Source: Phytophthora sp. 'mugwort' (Eukaryota > Oomycota > Peronosporomycetes > Peronosporales > Peronosporaceae). From it: a DNA stretch of 64,000 nucleotides. The stretch is taken from positions 3,162,001 to 3,226,000 of the forward strand of contig JAUCEF010000011.1 in the NCBI GenBank assembly GCA_033558025.1, written 5' to 3'. A model generated the notes under the pieces. That model was not told where the DNA came from and searched no databases. It saw only the letters and a list, made by a program, of their open reading frames with translations. Position numbers and translations under genes: made by a program. Of the stretch, positions 41,795 to 50,453 are shown piece after piece. Every line of letters starts with the position of its first letter. The stretch's first letter is position 1.

Positions 41795-43064
41795 ATGGTG
41801 TAACAAGCCTCATGGGTGTACTAGTAAGTGAGCACCAAGTCAAGTGTTAATGCAATGTCTTGTATGTAAAGGTCGAGCTCACTCCATCCCTGCAATCGCA
41901 AGTGACTCCTCCTCTTAGAGGAAAGAGGAGTCCTTATCAATCCAGGTGCCGTGCTCTAGCTAAGGTACTGTACGCAAAATGCCGTCGTGTCGTCCGGGTC
42001 AAGTAGTGGGTGGACTTTGCACTGTCCAGCCACATGACTAGATCCTTGAAGCACTGTCACCGTAATGCGTGGATGCGATCTTAAGACGTCATGCAATTCT
42101 CTTTCAATCTCCGCCTCACGGAGCAATTCAGCGTCATGCCGCACTCTGCATCAGCGAGTGAAGCGAGCCACTGGTTCTCGATTACATTGGAGCATCATCC
42201 AGAAAGCATAGTGCGGCGCCTATTGTATCGCCGCCAGCGCCAGCGCCATCTCCATCTTCAGCACCTCAGCGACAGCTGTCTCGGTACGTGATGGGCTGTC
42301 ACTTGTTGGACCAGTCATTTTAGCGGCGACGACACAGACCGTGATGGTGACATATATGATACTGTACTGTAAACTATGATGTGGGTTTACTGAGAGGTAA
42401 GTACGACACGTCCTGAAGATACTTTAGTCCTCATCTTGGTGAGCTCCATGCAGAGGCTTAACTAAATGGACAAAGAAGCTCACAAAGTCTTGTGAGCGAA
42501 GACCGACGCTTCCTAATGAATCCATGCCAACAAGGCACAACCACCATGGCGTCTCCCGACGACTCTTCGGCGACGAGTTCTAGTCAGTGACTAGTAGTCA
42601 GCGCGAGAAACGGTCGCTAGAATCTGATGCGTCCAGTGACATGCAAACGGGATTTGTGGCGCGCCGACCACGACAGGCACCGAGGCGTAACATTCGAGGA
42701 TCTATCAGGTCTTACCGAACTCGGGCGCACGATCGCGCGTGCATCAGACTAACTACAGTATTCAAGCGCTTGTTCTACGTCAGCAGCTGGTGCTCACAAC
42801 AAATTCTTTAACTCAAGTCACATGGCTCTTGTTCGAACTTCGAACAAGAAATTCTAAGGCGACGTATAGCTGCAGCGCGTCCTTGCTGCACAGCTGGTGG
42901 CCGAGTTCCAGACAAGTAAGAGAGTACTTGACACTTTCTCCCCCGGGAACGACCACCACTTGGGAGCCACCTACTCGGACAGCAGCATACTAGTACTCGA
43001 GACCAAGCTGCTTGATCGTTGTGTCGCATAGCTCATGACGGTTGCCCACGCCCACGTAGCAATG
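41795..43064. other. Intergenic, no gene recognised
   Basis: Frames below 85 codons only. Contains a perfect 21-base palindrome at 42828-42848 and a small hairpin near 41909-41932. Confidence 0.45.
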
Positions 43065-43080
43065 CCTCATTCTGCAATTT
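43065..43080 (+). promoter_or_regulatory. Oomycete initiator element
   Basis: CCTCATTCTGCAATTT lies 49 bases before the ATG of GH6 paralogue 3, a strong match to the oomycete initiator. Confidence 0.75.
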
Positions 43081-43129
43081 ACTAAGCATCGCACAGCACC
43101 TTCCCATCAACGCGCGAAGCTGCAGAGCA

Positions 43130-44545
43130 ATGGTGAACAACATCCTGCACTCGCGTTTAGTGGCTACTGTCGTGTCCTGCATGGCACTCGCCTTGTCGTC
43201 TTCAAGCGGTCTCACTAGCGCCGAGGATCTCTGCTCTATCACGCCGTACTCGTATACGGGAGCCAAGTCGGACCACCCGGAGCTCACGACGGCCATTGAA
43301 ACACTGGAAAACTACGCCATCGCTTCGTGGTTCACGGATCGACAGACGACCCAAGAGCGCTCCGACATGATGTCCGGGTTGTTAAGCAAATGTTCCGAGG
43401 ACACGAGGCTCAGCATCGTAGTCTATGGCATCCCCAATAAGGACTGTGCTGCTGGGTTGTCTTCGGGAGGAAGCGTTACGAGCACGGACGACTACAAGGC
43501 CTTCTTGAAGGAACTCACGGACGCCGTCGGCGACCGCAAGGTTCTCTACGTCGTGGAGCCGGATGCGTTGGGTCTCCTAGCGGAGGACGGAGGCTGTGGC
43601 GTATCGGCTGGGTATCTTGACAACCTCAAGGTCGCCGTGGCGGCCTTGTCTGCCAATACCAACGCGGAGCTGTATGTCGACATTGGCTACTGGCTGCTAG
43701 CTTATGGTGACAGCGCGAGCAAGGTGGCCACCGCGATGAAGGAGGTTAGTAGCTGTGGCCGTGTCAAGGGCGTGACGATCAACACATCCAACTACCGCTC
43801 CAACGATGAGTGCGCCCAGTACTGTACCAATTTCCAGACTGCCATGGGGTCTACCGATATGAAATGTATCGTCGACACGAGCAGGAATTACAATGGATCC
43901 CCTACTAGTGACTGGTGCAACGTCCCCACTGCTGGCATCGGCAAGCCGCCTACCTCGGAGACTGGCGTCTCAAATATCGACTATTTTATGTGGATCAAGC
44001 CGCCTGGAGAGAGCGATGGCGAGTGCGCGACGGGCGGAACTGCCGCGGGCTCCTTTTATCTGGAAGGTTTCACTCTACTCTGGGATCAAGGTTATTTCGT
44101 GAGTGAGCGGGGCATGCCCAAGATCGGAGACAGCTCGAGCGCCTACAGCCAGGCACCAACAAAGTCTGCGCCTAGCTCAAACATCGATAACTCCAAGCAG
44201 GATATGCCTGATCAGACCGCGTCGACACCCACTACGGCACCGACTGGCAGTAGCTCGAGCTGGAGTCAGGACCAAGGCGTAGGAACCGTTGCTCCGGCGG
44301 ACATTACCGTGACGGAAGCCCCTACCAGCACGGCGTCTGCTACGACAGTCACACCCTACACCACGACGCCAGTAGCGACCACTGCGCCTGTGACGGAGAC
44401 TACGGCTCCATCATACACTACGACACCAGCTACTGTATCTCCTGACACTACAGCGGCCGGAACGCCAGGAACTACCACACAACAGTCCAACACTACCCAG
44501 TCGCAGAGTGCTTGCAAGGCCAAGAAGCGCCTGCGCGCTCTGTGA
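43130..44545 (+). CDS. Secreted GH6 cellobiohydrolase, paralogue 3
   Basis: A 471-residue GH6 enzyme. The signal peptide spans residues 1-31 (ending GLTSA). The GH6 domain has PNKDC with D105 and VEPDALGLL with D145, a YVDIGYWLLA strand and WIKPPGESDG. The tail from about residue 335 is Thr/Pro/Ser-rich with TTTPVATTAPVTET-like repeats and ends ACKAKKRLRAL, like paralogues 1 and 2. It has no intron where paralogue 2 has one, and the coding sequence runs straight through NYNGSPTSDWCN. It is probably extracellular, acting on cellulose in the plant or the oomycete's own wall. The start is set by the signal peptide and the initiator 49 bases upstream, rather than the in-frame ATG at 43019. Confidence 0.93.
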   Translation: MVNNILHSRLVATVVSCMALALSSSSGLTSAEDLCSITPYSYTGAKSDHPELTTAIETLENYAIASWFTDRQTTQERSDMMSGLLSKCSEDTRLSIVVYGIPNKDCAAGLSSGGSVTSTDDYKAFLKELTDAVGDRKVLYVVEPDALGLLAEDGGCGVSAGYLDNLKVAVAALSANTNAELYVDIGYWLLAYGDSASKVATAMKEVSSCGRVKGVTINTSNYRSNDECAQYCTNFQTAMGSTDMKCIVDTSRNYNGSPTSDWCNVPTAGIGKPPTSETGVSNIDYFMWIKPPGESDGECATGGTAAGSFYLEGFTLLWDQGYFVSERGMPKIGDSSSAYSQAPTKSAPSSNIDNSKQDMPDQTASTPTTAPTGSSSSWSQDQGVGTVAPADITVTEAPTSTASATTVTPYTTTPVATTAPVTETTAPSYTTTPATVSPDTTAAGTPGTTTQQSNTTQSQSACKAKKRLRAL

Positions 44546-45317
44546 TTGGTGTGAGCAGAGTATCGTACATGTTCCGATCAAGTCTTGTAGATGTCTCCAA
44601 AAGCTGTCGACGCCGCGCGAAGGTTCTGGCAACGACAGGTTCACCCGTTCTATCCAAATGATAATAGATGTAAATCCCCTTGCCTACATTTTCGTTCCTC
44701 GCTGAACAATCCAGTCACGGCTCGGATCAATTGAGTAACGATAATAGGTAACGCCAGCCCATTCGAGTGACCTGTCGATAGCCTTCAACGTATTAATACT
44801 GTAATTAGCAATACGAATCCGTCAGCAGGACAGAGTTGATGTTATGAACCACCGAGCAGGTCGATTCTCATCGGATGTTAGCATATTCAGCAACCTCAAA
44901 TGTGAGAACAGGGCTGCCGGCTATTGCATTGTTATCTACCGGCACGCACTTAGAATAGATTATTGATGAAGGCAGGAACTAACAGCGAAATAATAGACTT
45001 ATATTAAAGCGAGTCCAAACAAATAAACTATTGGTTCCATTTAGTTGTGTTAAAATTTACCTACCGCATACGCAATGCTGCACGGTGCGCGAGCCCCAAT
45101 ACTCGATTTTCTGGCGTAAGAACCTCAGCATTTCCATTATGTAGATGACGCAGCTAGCTCAAATGATCTTTTGGCCAAACATCGTTTGAGCAACACTGAA
45201 GAATCGCTCAACAATGTTCGACGTTGGCGGGAATATCTTCGCGGACAAGCTGGTTTGTGACGCTGGCAGGTCCAACAAGCTGGCAAGTCAGCGTGTGCAG
45301 ACCCAGAGACCTCAGGC
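44546..45317. other. Intergenic, no gene recognised
   Basis: AT-rich, with no motif recognised. Confidence 0.4.
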
Positions 45318-45445
45318 TGGCACTTTTTCGCTGACAACGCCAGTATATACACCACTCCGCACCAGATCATTATCGCTCCGTGCACAAAGTTCTTCTACCG
45401 CACCGCGCCAAGGGCGAGATCACCTTACATCGAGGTGGTCAAGAA
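45318..45445 (+). pseudogene. Relic of an MDR gene 3' end
   Basis: CACCAGATCATTATCGCTCC followed by GTGCACAAAGTTCTT corresponds to AACCAGATCTTCAATGCGCC then GTGCACGGAGTACCTT of the intact MDR genes. After an internal deletion, CGCACCGCGCCAAGGGCGAG and CATCGAGGTGGTCAAGAAT match the final coding bases. The frame is broken and the gene body is missing. It lies beside the intact MDR copy 6 but on the opposite strand. Confidence 0.7.
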
Positions 45446-45632
45446 TCGGGACTACATGCCTGAATCTGTGTCACGATAGTTGCGAAGCATTTCATTCGTT
45501 CAAGACGCTCGCTACGTGTTGATTTACTAGTTAGGTGATAAAAAAAATCAAGTTCTTTTGTTCATTACTCAAAATCTGGGTAAGTGTGATCAATGCACAC
45601 AACGATCTCGAAACCGTATCCGTCTCGGGTCC

Positions 45633-46631
45633 TTATGCACGGCTCTCGGGATTCACTTTGATCACTAGCTTACCACGCGAGTGCCTCCCCTTGAGCTTCG
45701 TCAAGGCCGCCTGGAGCTTTTCAAACTCGTACACAGTATCAATAATGGGGACAATCGTGCCTTTTTCTAGGTACGTCGTAATCTCATCCAGCCCCTTGGC
45801 CGTCGGGTACACGCACATGTTGCCACAGTTCTTGGCGCCAAACTTCGCAGGTTGTACCGGTTCCGTGATCGGCTGCAGCGACAGAAAGCGTCCAGTGTTT
45901 TGCTTCAAAATCAACTGCGCATCTGTGTTCCACGCGTCCGCCTCCATGCCACAGTCATAGATCACATCCACCGAGTGGGTGTCGAGCTCCTGCCCCCACT
46001 TCTGTGTATGATAATTAATGACACGCTCTGCGCCAAGGCCCTTGACAAAGTCGGCATTCTTGGCGCTCGTGGTCGTGACCACACGAGCTCCAATGGCGTG
46101 AGCCAATTGAATGGCAAACATGCCGACGGCACTGCTGCCGCCGAGGATGAGCACCTTCTCGCCCTTCTGCAGCTTCGTGTGTTCCATCAGCGCCTGGTAG
46201 CTAGTGAGTCCGATCAATGGGATGCTGGCAGCCTGGTCGAACGTCAAATTCGTGGGCTTCAGAGCCACGAGATCTTCGTCGAAGATCGCGTAGTCGGCCA
46301 CGGTGCCGCACGCATCGAATGGCGTCATGGCGTACACCTGGTCGCCCACTTTGAGGCGCTTGGCCTCGCTGCCGATCTCCACGACAGTACCGGCTGCATC
46401 AAAGCCAATGCCGAACGGCTTCTCGGGTGACGGCACTTTGCCCGTGAAGGATTCACCCGCCACCTCCAGAAGGATATAGTCGATAGGGTTGATGGCGGCG
46501 CTGACCACTCTGATTCGCACCTGGTTGGGCCCGATCTCCGGGCACTTCACGGACAGACGGAGCTTGAGCTCCTGTGCCTGCGGACCGTAGTGGTCGTACT
46601 TGTACGCGCGGTACGTCTGGAGGACGGGCAT
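45633..46631 (-). CDS. Quinone-oxidoreductase-like MDR protein, copy 6
   Basis: A 332-residue MDR protein located inside the GH6 array. The GroES-like domain includes NPIDYI near residue 48 and GFDAAGTVVEIGSEA near 76. The Rossmann domain has GGSSAVG at 164-170. It is clearly paralogous to the five copies at 27-36 kb but more distant than they are from each other, so it is an older branch, free of recent conversion. No signal peptide; expected to be a cytosolic NAD(P)H-dependent reductase. It ends with NPESRA, beyond the usual family end. The start MPVLQTYRAYKY is supported by an initiator about 50 bases upstream. Confidence 0.92.
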   Translation of the reverse strand: MPVLQTYRAYKYDHYGPQAQELKLRLSVKCPEIGPNQVRIRVVSAAINPIDYILLEVAGESFTGKVPSPEKPFGIGFDAAGTVVEIGSEAKRLKVGDQVYAMTPFDACGTVADYAIFDEDLVALKPTNLTFDQAASIPLIGLTSYQALMEHTKLQKGEKVLILGGSSAVGMFAIQLAHAIGARVVTTTSAKNADFVKGLGAERVINYHTQKWGQELDTHSVDVIYDCGMEADAWNTDAQLILKQNTGRFLSLQPITEPVQPAKFGAKNCGNMCVYPTAKGLDEITTYLEKGTIVPIIDTVYEFEKLQAALTKLKGRHSRGKLVIKVNPESRA

Positions 46632-46678
46632 CGCTATTTTGTCTTCTGGTGTGAGAAGTGTTCTTTGTTGCTGGTTGC

Positions 46679-46697
46679 AAAAATTGAAGAATGAGGA
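46679..46697 (-). promoter_or_regulatory. Oomycete initiator element
   Basis: The minus strand reads TCCTCATTCTTCAATTTTT, 47 bases before the ATG of MDR copy 6, a very good initiator match. Confidence 0.75.
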
Positions 46698-46888
46698 GGA
46701 TCTAACGACATGTATTGGGCGAAGGTGTGTCCCACGCTGCGTTCGTACCCCCTAAAGATGCAACACGATCTTTTGCGGTCTAGGACAACCTTGAAGTGCC
46801 TGGAATGGGTTTCATACGATTACAGTACGCTACACGTCCAATATTTTTAGGCTTAGTAAACTACTACAGTCTAAACTGCAGATTCTAT

Positions 46889-48585
46889 CTAGAGAATGTT
46901 AGAGTCTCTCGCAAGTGCGGTCGTCTGGGGTCGAAAGTCCACAATTGCCGTCGGCAGCGGGGCCAACGCCGATAGTTCCGGCGTCTTGGCTGAGTTCAAC
47001 ATCTTCTTCTGGCGGTGACGAACGCCCACAATGGCGGCGAGAGCCACGACTGCTGCAGCCACAAGCGCAATGAAGACGACCACACCAGCCCCCACCGTAG
47101 AGTTGCTTGAGCTCTCAGTCGAGATCTGCTGACTGTCGGTCGACTTTGACTCAGAGGTCGAAGTCGAAGGCGGCGCAGGGGTTGATGCTTCCTGTGTCGT
47201 TACAAGACTAGTGTGAGCCCCAGTCGACTGGTAGCTGGTCTGGCCGGCCTTTGACGCCGTTGAAGTGGCGGTAGAAGGCGTGCTGCCACCAGTCTTGGAC
47301 GAGGCCGTGTTGCTTGACGGGGTTGATGGAGCCGTCGTGTTGTAGGTGCCATCTTCTTGATCCTGGTTCTGATTTTGGTTTTGGTTCTGGTTCTGGTTTT
47401 GGTTCTGGTTTTGGTCCTGCTGCTGTTCCTGGCTGGCTAACGAAGTTTGAGACGTGGACGACGAATCAGTCGATGCCGAACTCGTAGAGCTACGAACCGT
47501 GCCATCGATAGCGGGGTATCCTTTCTCGGTAACCATGATGCCCTGGTTCCAGAGCGACTGAAACAACTCGTTAAAGAAAACACCGGCGCCAGGACCCTGC
47601 ATCGAGTCCGACGTACGGCCATCACACGTGCCATCACTCTCTCCGAGCGGCTTGGCCCAAATGAAGTAGTCAACGTTGGCGATACCTGTTTGATCAGAAG
47701 GAAGTGCTCCGATCCCTGCACTCTTCACATTGCACCACTCGTTTGAGGACGGTCCTCCTGTTGTAGTCAAAGGTGGAGCACAAACAGTTGAGTGTTCATG
47801 CAACATCAAGCATCACTGCAGTGCTTTAACGTACCATGATAATTCCTACTGGTATCGAAGACGCATTTGAGGTCGGAACCAATTGCAGTCTGGAAATTGC
47901 TGCAGAGTGTCGATAATTTGGTGCTAGACTGGTAGTTAGAGGTGTTGAGCGTGATGCCTTTCACCTTTGAGCTAGCAGACACGAGCTGCTTCACGATGCT
48001 GGCTACAGCCGTCGAAGTGGCGGGATACTCGAGGGTCCAGTAGCCCACATCCAGGTAGATTTCAGCGTTCTCGTTCTGGGAGAGCAGACCGATGGCAGTC
48101 TGCAGGTTGGGCAGGTAGCCTGCGCTTTGGCCGCAACCAGTGGTGTCTGCAAGCAGTCCGATGGCATCTGGTTCGAGAATGTACAGCACCTTCCTGTTAC
48201 CGATGGCCGACGTGAGTGTGTTGAGGAATGATACGTAGTCCGAGGCGGAGTGCACAGTACTGCCCACCGCCGACTCCTTGGCAGCGCAATCCTTGTTGGG
48301 CAGACCGTAGACTACGACACTGATCCTGGAGTCTTCGGAGCAGGATGCCACAAGGTCGGTTGCTGTCTTCGCATAATCTCCGTTCTCTCTGCGATCGGAA
48401 TACCAGGTCGCGATGCCGTATTTCTCGAGGGCCTCAATGGCGAATGCAGATGCCGGATACGCGGCCTTGGCCTTAGTATAGGTCACCGGTGGGAGGGAAC
48501 ACAAGGTATCAGCTTGGACAAGTCCCGTGCTAGTCAACGCGACCAGGAACGAGGCCGCTACGGCCGAACGAAAGGAGCGCAACAT
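46889..48585 (-). CDS. Membrane-anchored GH6 cellobiohydrolase, paralogue 4 (one intron)
   Basis: A 539-residue GH6 enzyme from exons 48585-47835 and 47757-46889. The 77-base intron (47834-47758) begins GTACGT and ends CAACAG. The signal peptide spans residues 1-25 (ending LVQA). Catalytic motifs are PNKDC with D99 and LEPDAIGLL with D140; exon 2 has WCNVKSAGIG and AKPLGESDG. A Ser/Thr-rich linker contains a Gln-Asn dipeptide run (QNQNQNQN). Residues about 473-496 form one strongly hydrophobic helix followed by RHRQKK and a 43-residue tail, predicting a type I plasma-membrane protein with the enzyme outside. This differs from paralogues 1-3 and suggests cellulose hydrolysis at the cell surface, perhaps on the oomycete's own wall. 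Confidence 0.92.
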
Positions 48586-48653
48586 GATCTAACCGATACG
48601 ACTAACGCTACGCTAAATGTGCACCAGGCTGTCGAGGCTCGAGCCGTACTGAG

Positions 48654-48671
48654 CAGCAAAATTGGTGAGTG
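48654..48671 (-). promoter_or_regulatory. Initiator-like element (weak)
   Basis: The minus strand reads CACTCACCAATTTTGCTG, 69 bases before the ATG of GH6 paralogue 4. The CTCA..CAATTTT core fits the initiator, with shorter spacing. Confidence 0.4.
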
Positions 48672-49337
48672 CTGCAGAGCATCTGGTGCGTCAGAACTGC
48701 TGCAGCAAACAGCAAGGGACACAAAGAAGTTCACGCACGCAGTGGAAATAGGCTGCCACCATCGCGAAGTTCGATCCTGGCCAATCCCAAGAGATCGATA
48801 CGATAACCCACAGAGAGAGGTACTCGGTGGTTGCAGATGGCTCGAGTAGCGTGTGGCTTTCATCAGCTCGAATGGTGGCATCGGCGCAGCGGCCTCAAGT
48901 TTCAGGCGTTCTATCCCATGGAAGTGGCCGAAACAATGCCACTTCGAACGGTTCGCAGCTCAACGAAGTGGTCCGACCTCGCGTGTTACCAGTTCTAAAT
49001 TGTTGTCGAGTGCGTAGTCTCGTCTCGGTTCACTTTGCTCTCTATGGCCATGACCCAGCCCAAACTTGTGCCGAAGCCAGAAAGTCAGTACACATGTAAA
49101 GTACCAGCATGCGAATTACCAATTGAACGGAACGCTTTGCACTTGAAATGAAAGAGCAAAAGCTACATGCATTGGGATGCTGTCTAAGTACCTCACTGTT
49201 CTCATACAATGTGACGTACCAAATTAGGTGTCCTCAAAATTGGAGAGAGAAACTATGTGAAAGGAGAGCCAACCTTCACTTGGGGTTAGCCTAGACGAAC
49301 AGACCTCATAGACATACGTCACGGCATAACCGGCGCC
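48672..49337. other. Intergenic, no gene recognised
   Basis: Short frames only. Confidence 0.4.
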
Positions 49338-50453
49338 TTACAGGATCGTGCTACCGCCAGCAGGCGTGCGCTTGATTTCAATGTGAATGTTCTCGTGGCT
49401 GTCGCCGGGCGTCGACAGCGCAGCATCGGCATCGCGGGCCTTCTTAATACGTGAAGCGGCAACACCGACTGCAGCAACAGCGGCTACAGTGCCAATGACG
49501 GCAAACATAGCCGTGTTGTTGTTGCTACCATGGCTTTCGTTGCCCGACTTGGTGTTGGCCTGTTGAGCGGTCTGCTCAATGTTGTCGCTACTCGAGTCCT
49601 CAGTGGTCGAGGCGGAATCGGCCTTTGAAGCCGAGCTCTCCACGTCCGTCGAGGTGGTTGCGGCGGGGGTCACAACAGGAGCCTTCGTCGGCGTCGTTGT
49701 AGTAGCAGCCGGGGTCACGGTCGTAGCGGTGGGGGTAGCAGCCGGGGTCACAGCGGGTGTCAAGGTCGTAGCGGCGGGGGTAGCAACAGGGGCCTTCGTC
49801 TCATCAGTGGGGAAGTTCGGGTTGCAGTCCGACGCGTGTGAGTCCTTCTCACCTGTCGGCGTCGTGACAGCCGGAGTAGCGACCGGCGCCTTGGTACCCG
49901 CCGCTGGAACGGAAGGCGTCGTAGTTACCGGAGTTGTCGACGGAGTCGTAGTAGTAGCGGCTGGCGTGGTCGACGGAACCGCGGGCGTGGCGGCCGGAGT
50001 CGTCGAGGGCGTGGTTGTGGTAGCCGCCGGGGTGGCCGTAGGGGCCTCCGTCTCCGGAGCTGGGGTAGTGGCGGCCGGAGTCGAGGTCGGGGTAGCCGGA
50101 GTCACCTCCGGGGCCGGAGTAGTGGCGGCCGGAGTCGAGGTCGGGGTAGCCGGAGTCACCTCCGGGGCCGGAGTAGTGGCGGTAGGCGTCACAGCCGGTG
50201 CCGTGGTGGCTGGCACCGTGGTGGTAGGGGTCTGCGTAGTGGCCACCGGGGTTTGCGTAGTGGTGACAGGGGTCTGCGTAGTGGCCACCGGGGTCTGCTT
50301 GGTCACAACGGGCGCCTTGGTCGCCGTCGTGTACGAGTCGTCCTGGTTGCCGCCGGTGGCAGGCGTGAAGGAGCCGCCTTGCTGCAGGGCCAGCGCATCG
50401 TTGGAGAGTACGGCCAACAACACGGCCGTGCAGACAGCGAACTTACGGAACAT
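49338..50453 (-). CDS. Mucin-like Thr/Pro-rich type I membrane protein
   Basis: A 371-residue protein. The signal peptide spans residues 1-22 (MFRKFAV...NDALA). A long Thr/Pro/Ala/Val-rich region is built of repeats: TTQTPVA units, then two identical copies of APEVTPATPTSTPAATT, then TTTPSTTPA and APVATPA units. One hydrophobic helix lies near residues 315-333, followed by a basic cytoplasmic tail of 38 residues (SRIKKARDAD...GGSTIL). Such proteins are heavily O-glycosylated wall or surface proteins. No enzyme domain is present. Its architecture equals GH6 paralogue 4 without the catalytic domain, and it lies between two GH6 genes. The start is set by the signal peptide; the longer frame to 50672 would bury it. 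GC-rich, Thr/Pro-biased codons make a long antisense frame that I regard as a shadow. Confidence 0.85.
   Translation of the reverse strand: MFRKFAVCTAVLLAVLSNDALALQQGGSFTPATGGNQDDSYTTATKAPVVTKQTPVATTQTPVTTTQTPVATTQTPTTTVPATTAPAVTPTATTPAPEVTPATPTSTPAATTPAPEVTPATPTSTPAATTPAPETEAPTATPAATTTTPSTTPAATPAVPSTTPAATTTTPSTTPVTTTPSVPAAGTKAPVATPAVTTPTGEKDSHASDCNPNFPTDETKAPVATPAATTLTPAVTPAATPTATTVTPAATTTTPTKAPVVTPAATTSTDVESSASKADSASTTEDSSSDNIEQTAQQANTKSGNESHGSNNNTAMFAVIGTVAAVAAVGVAASRIKKARDADAALSTPGDSHENIHIEIKRTPAGGSTIL

Noticed and set aside
47757..47835. Two separate genes at 47806-48585 and 46889-47809
   Set aside because: GTACGT and CAACAG splice sites join them in frame into one complete GH6 domain.
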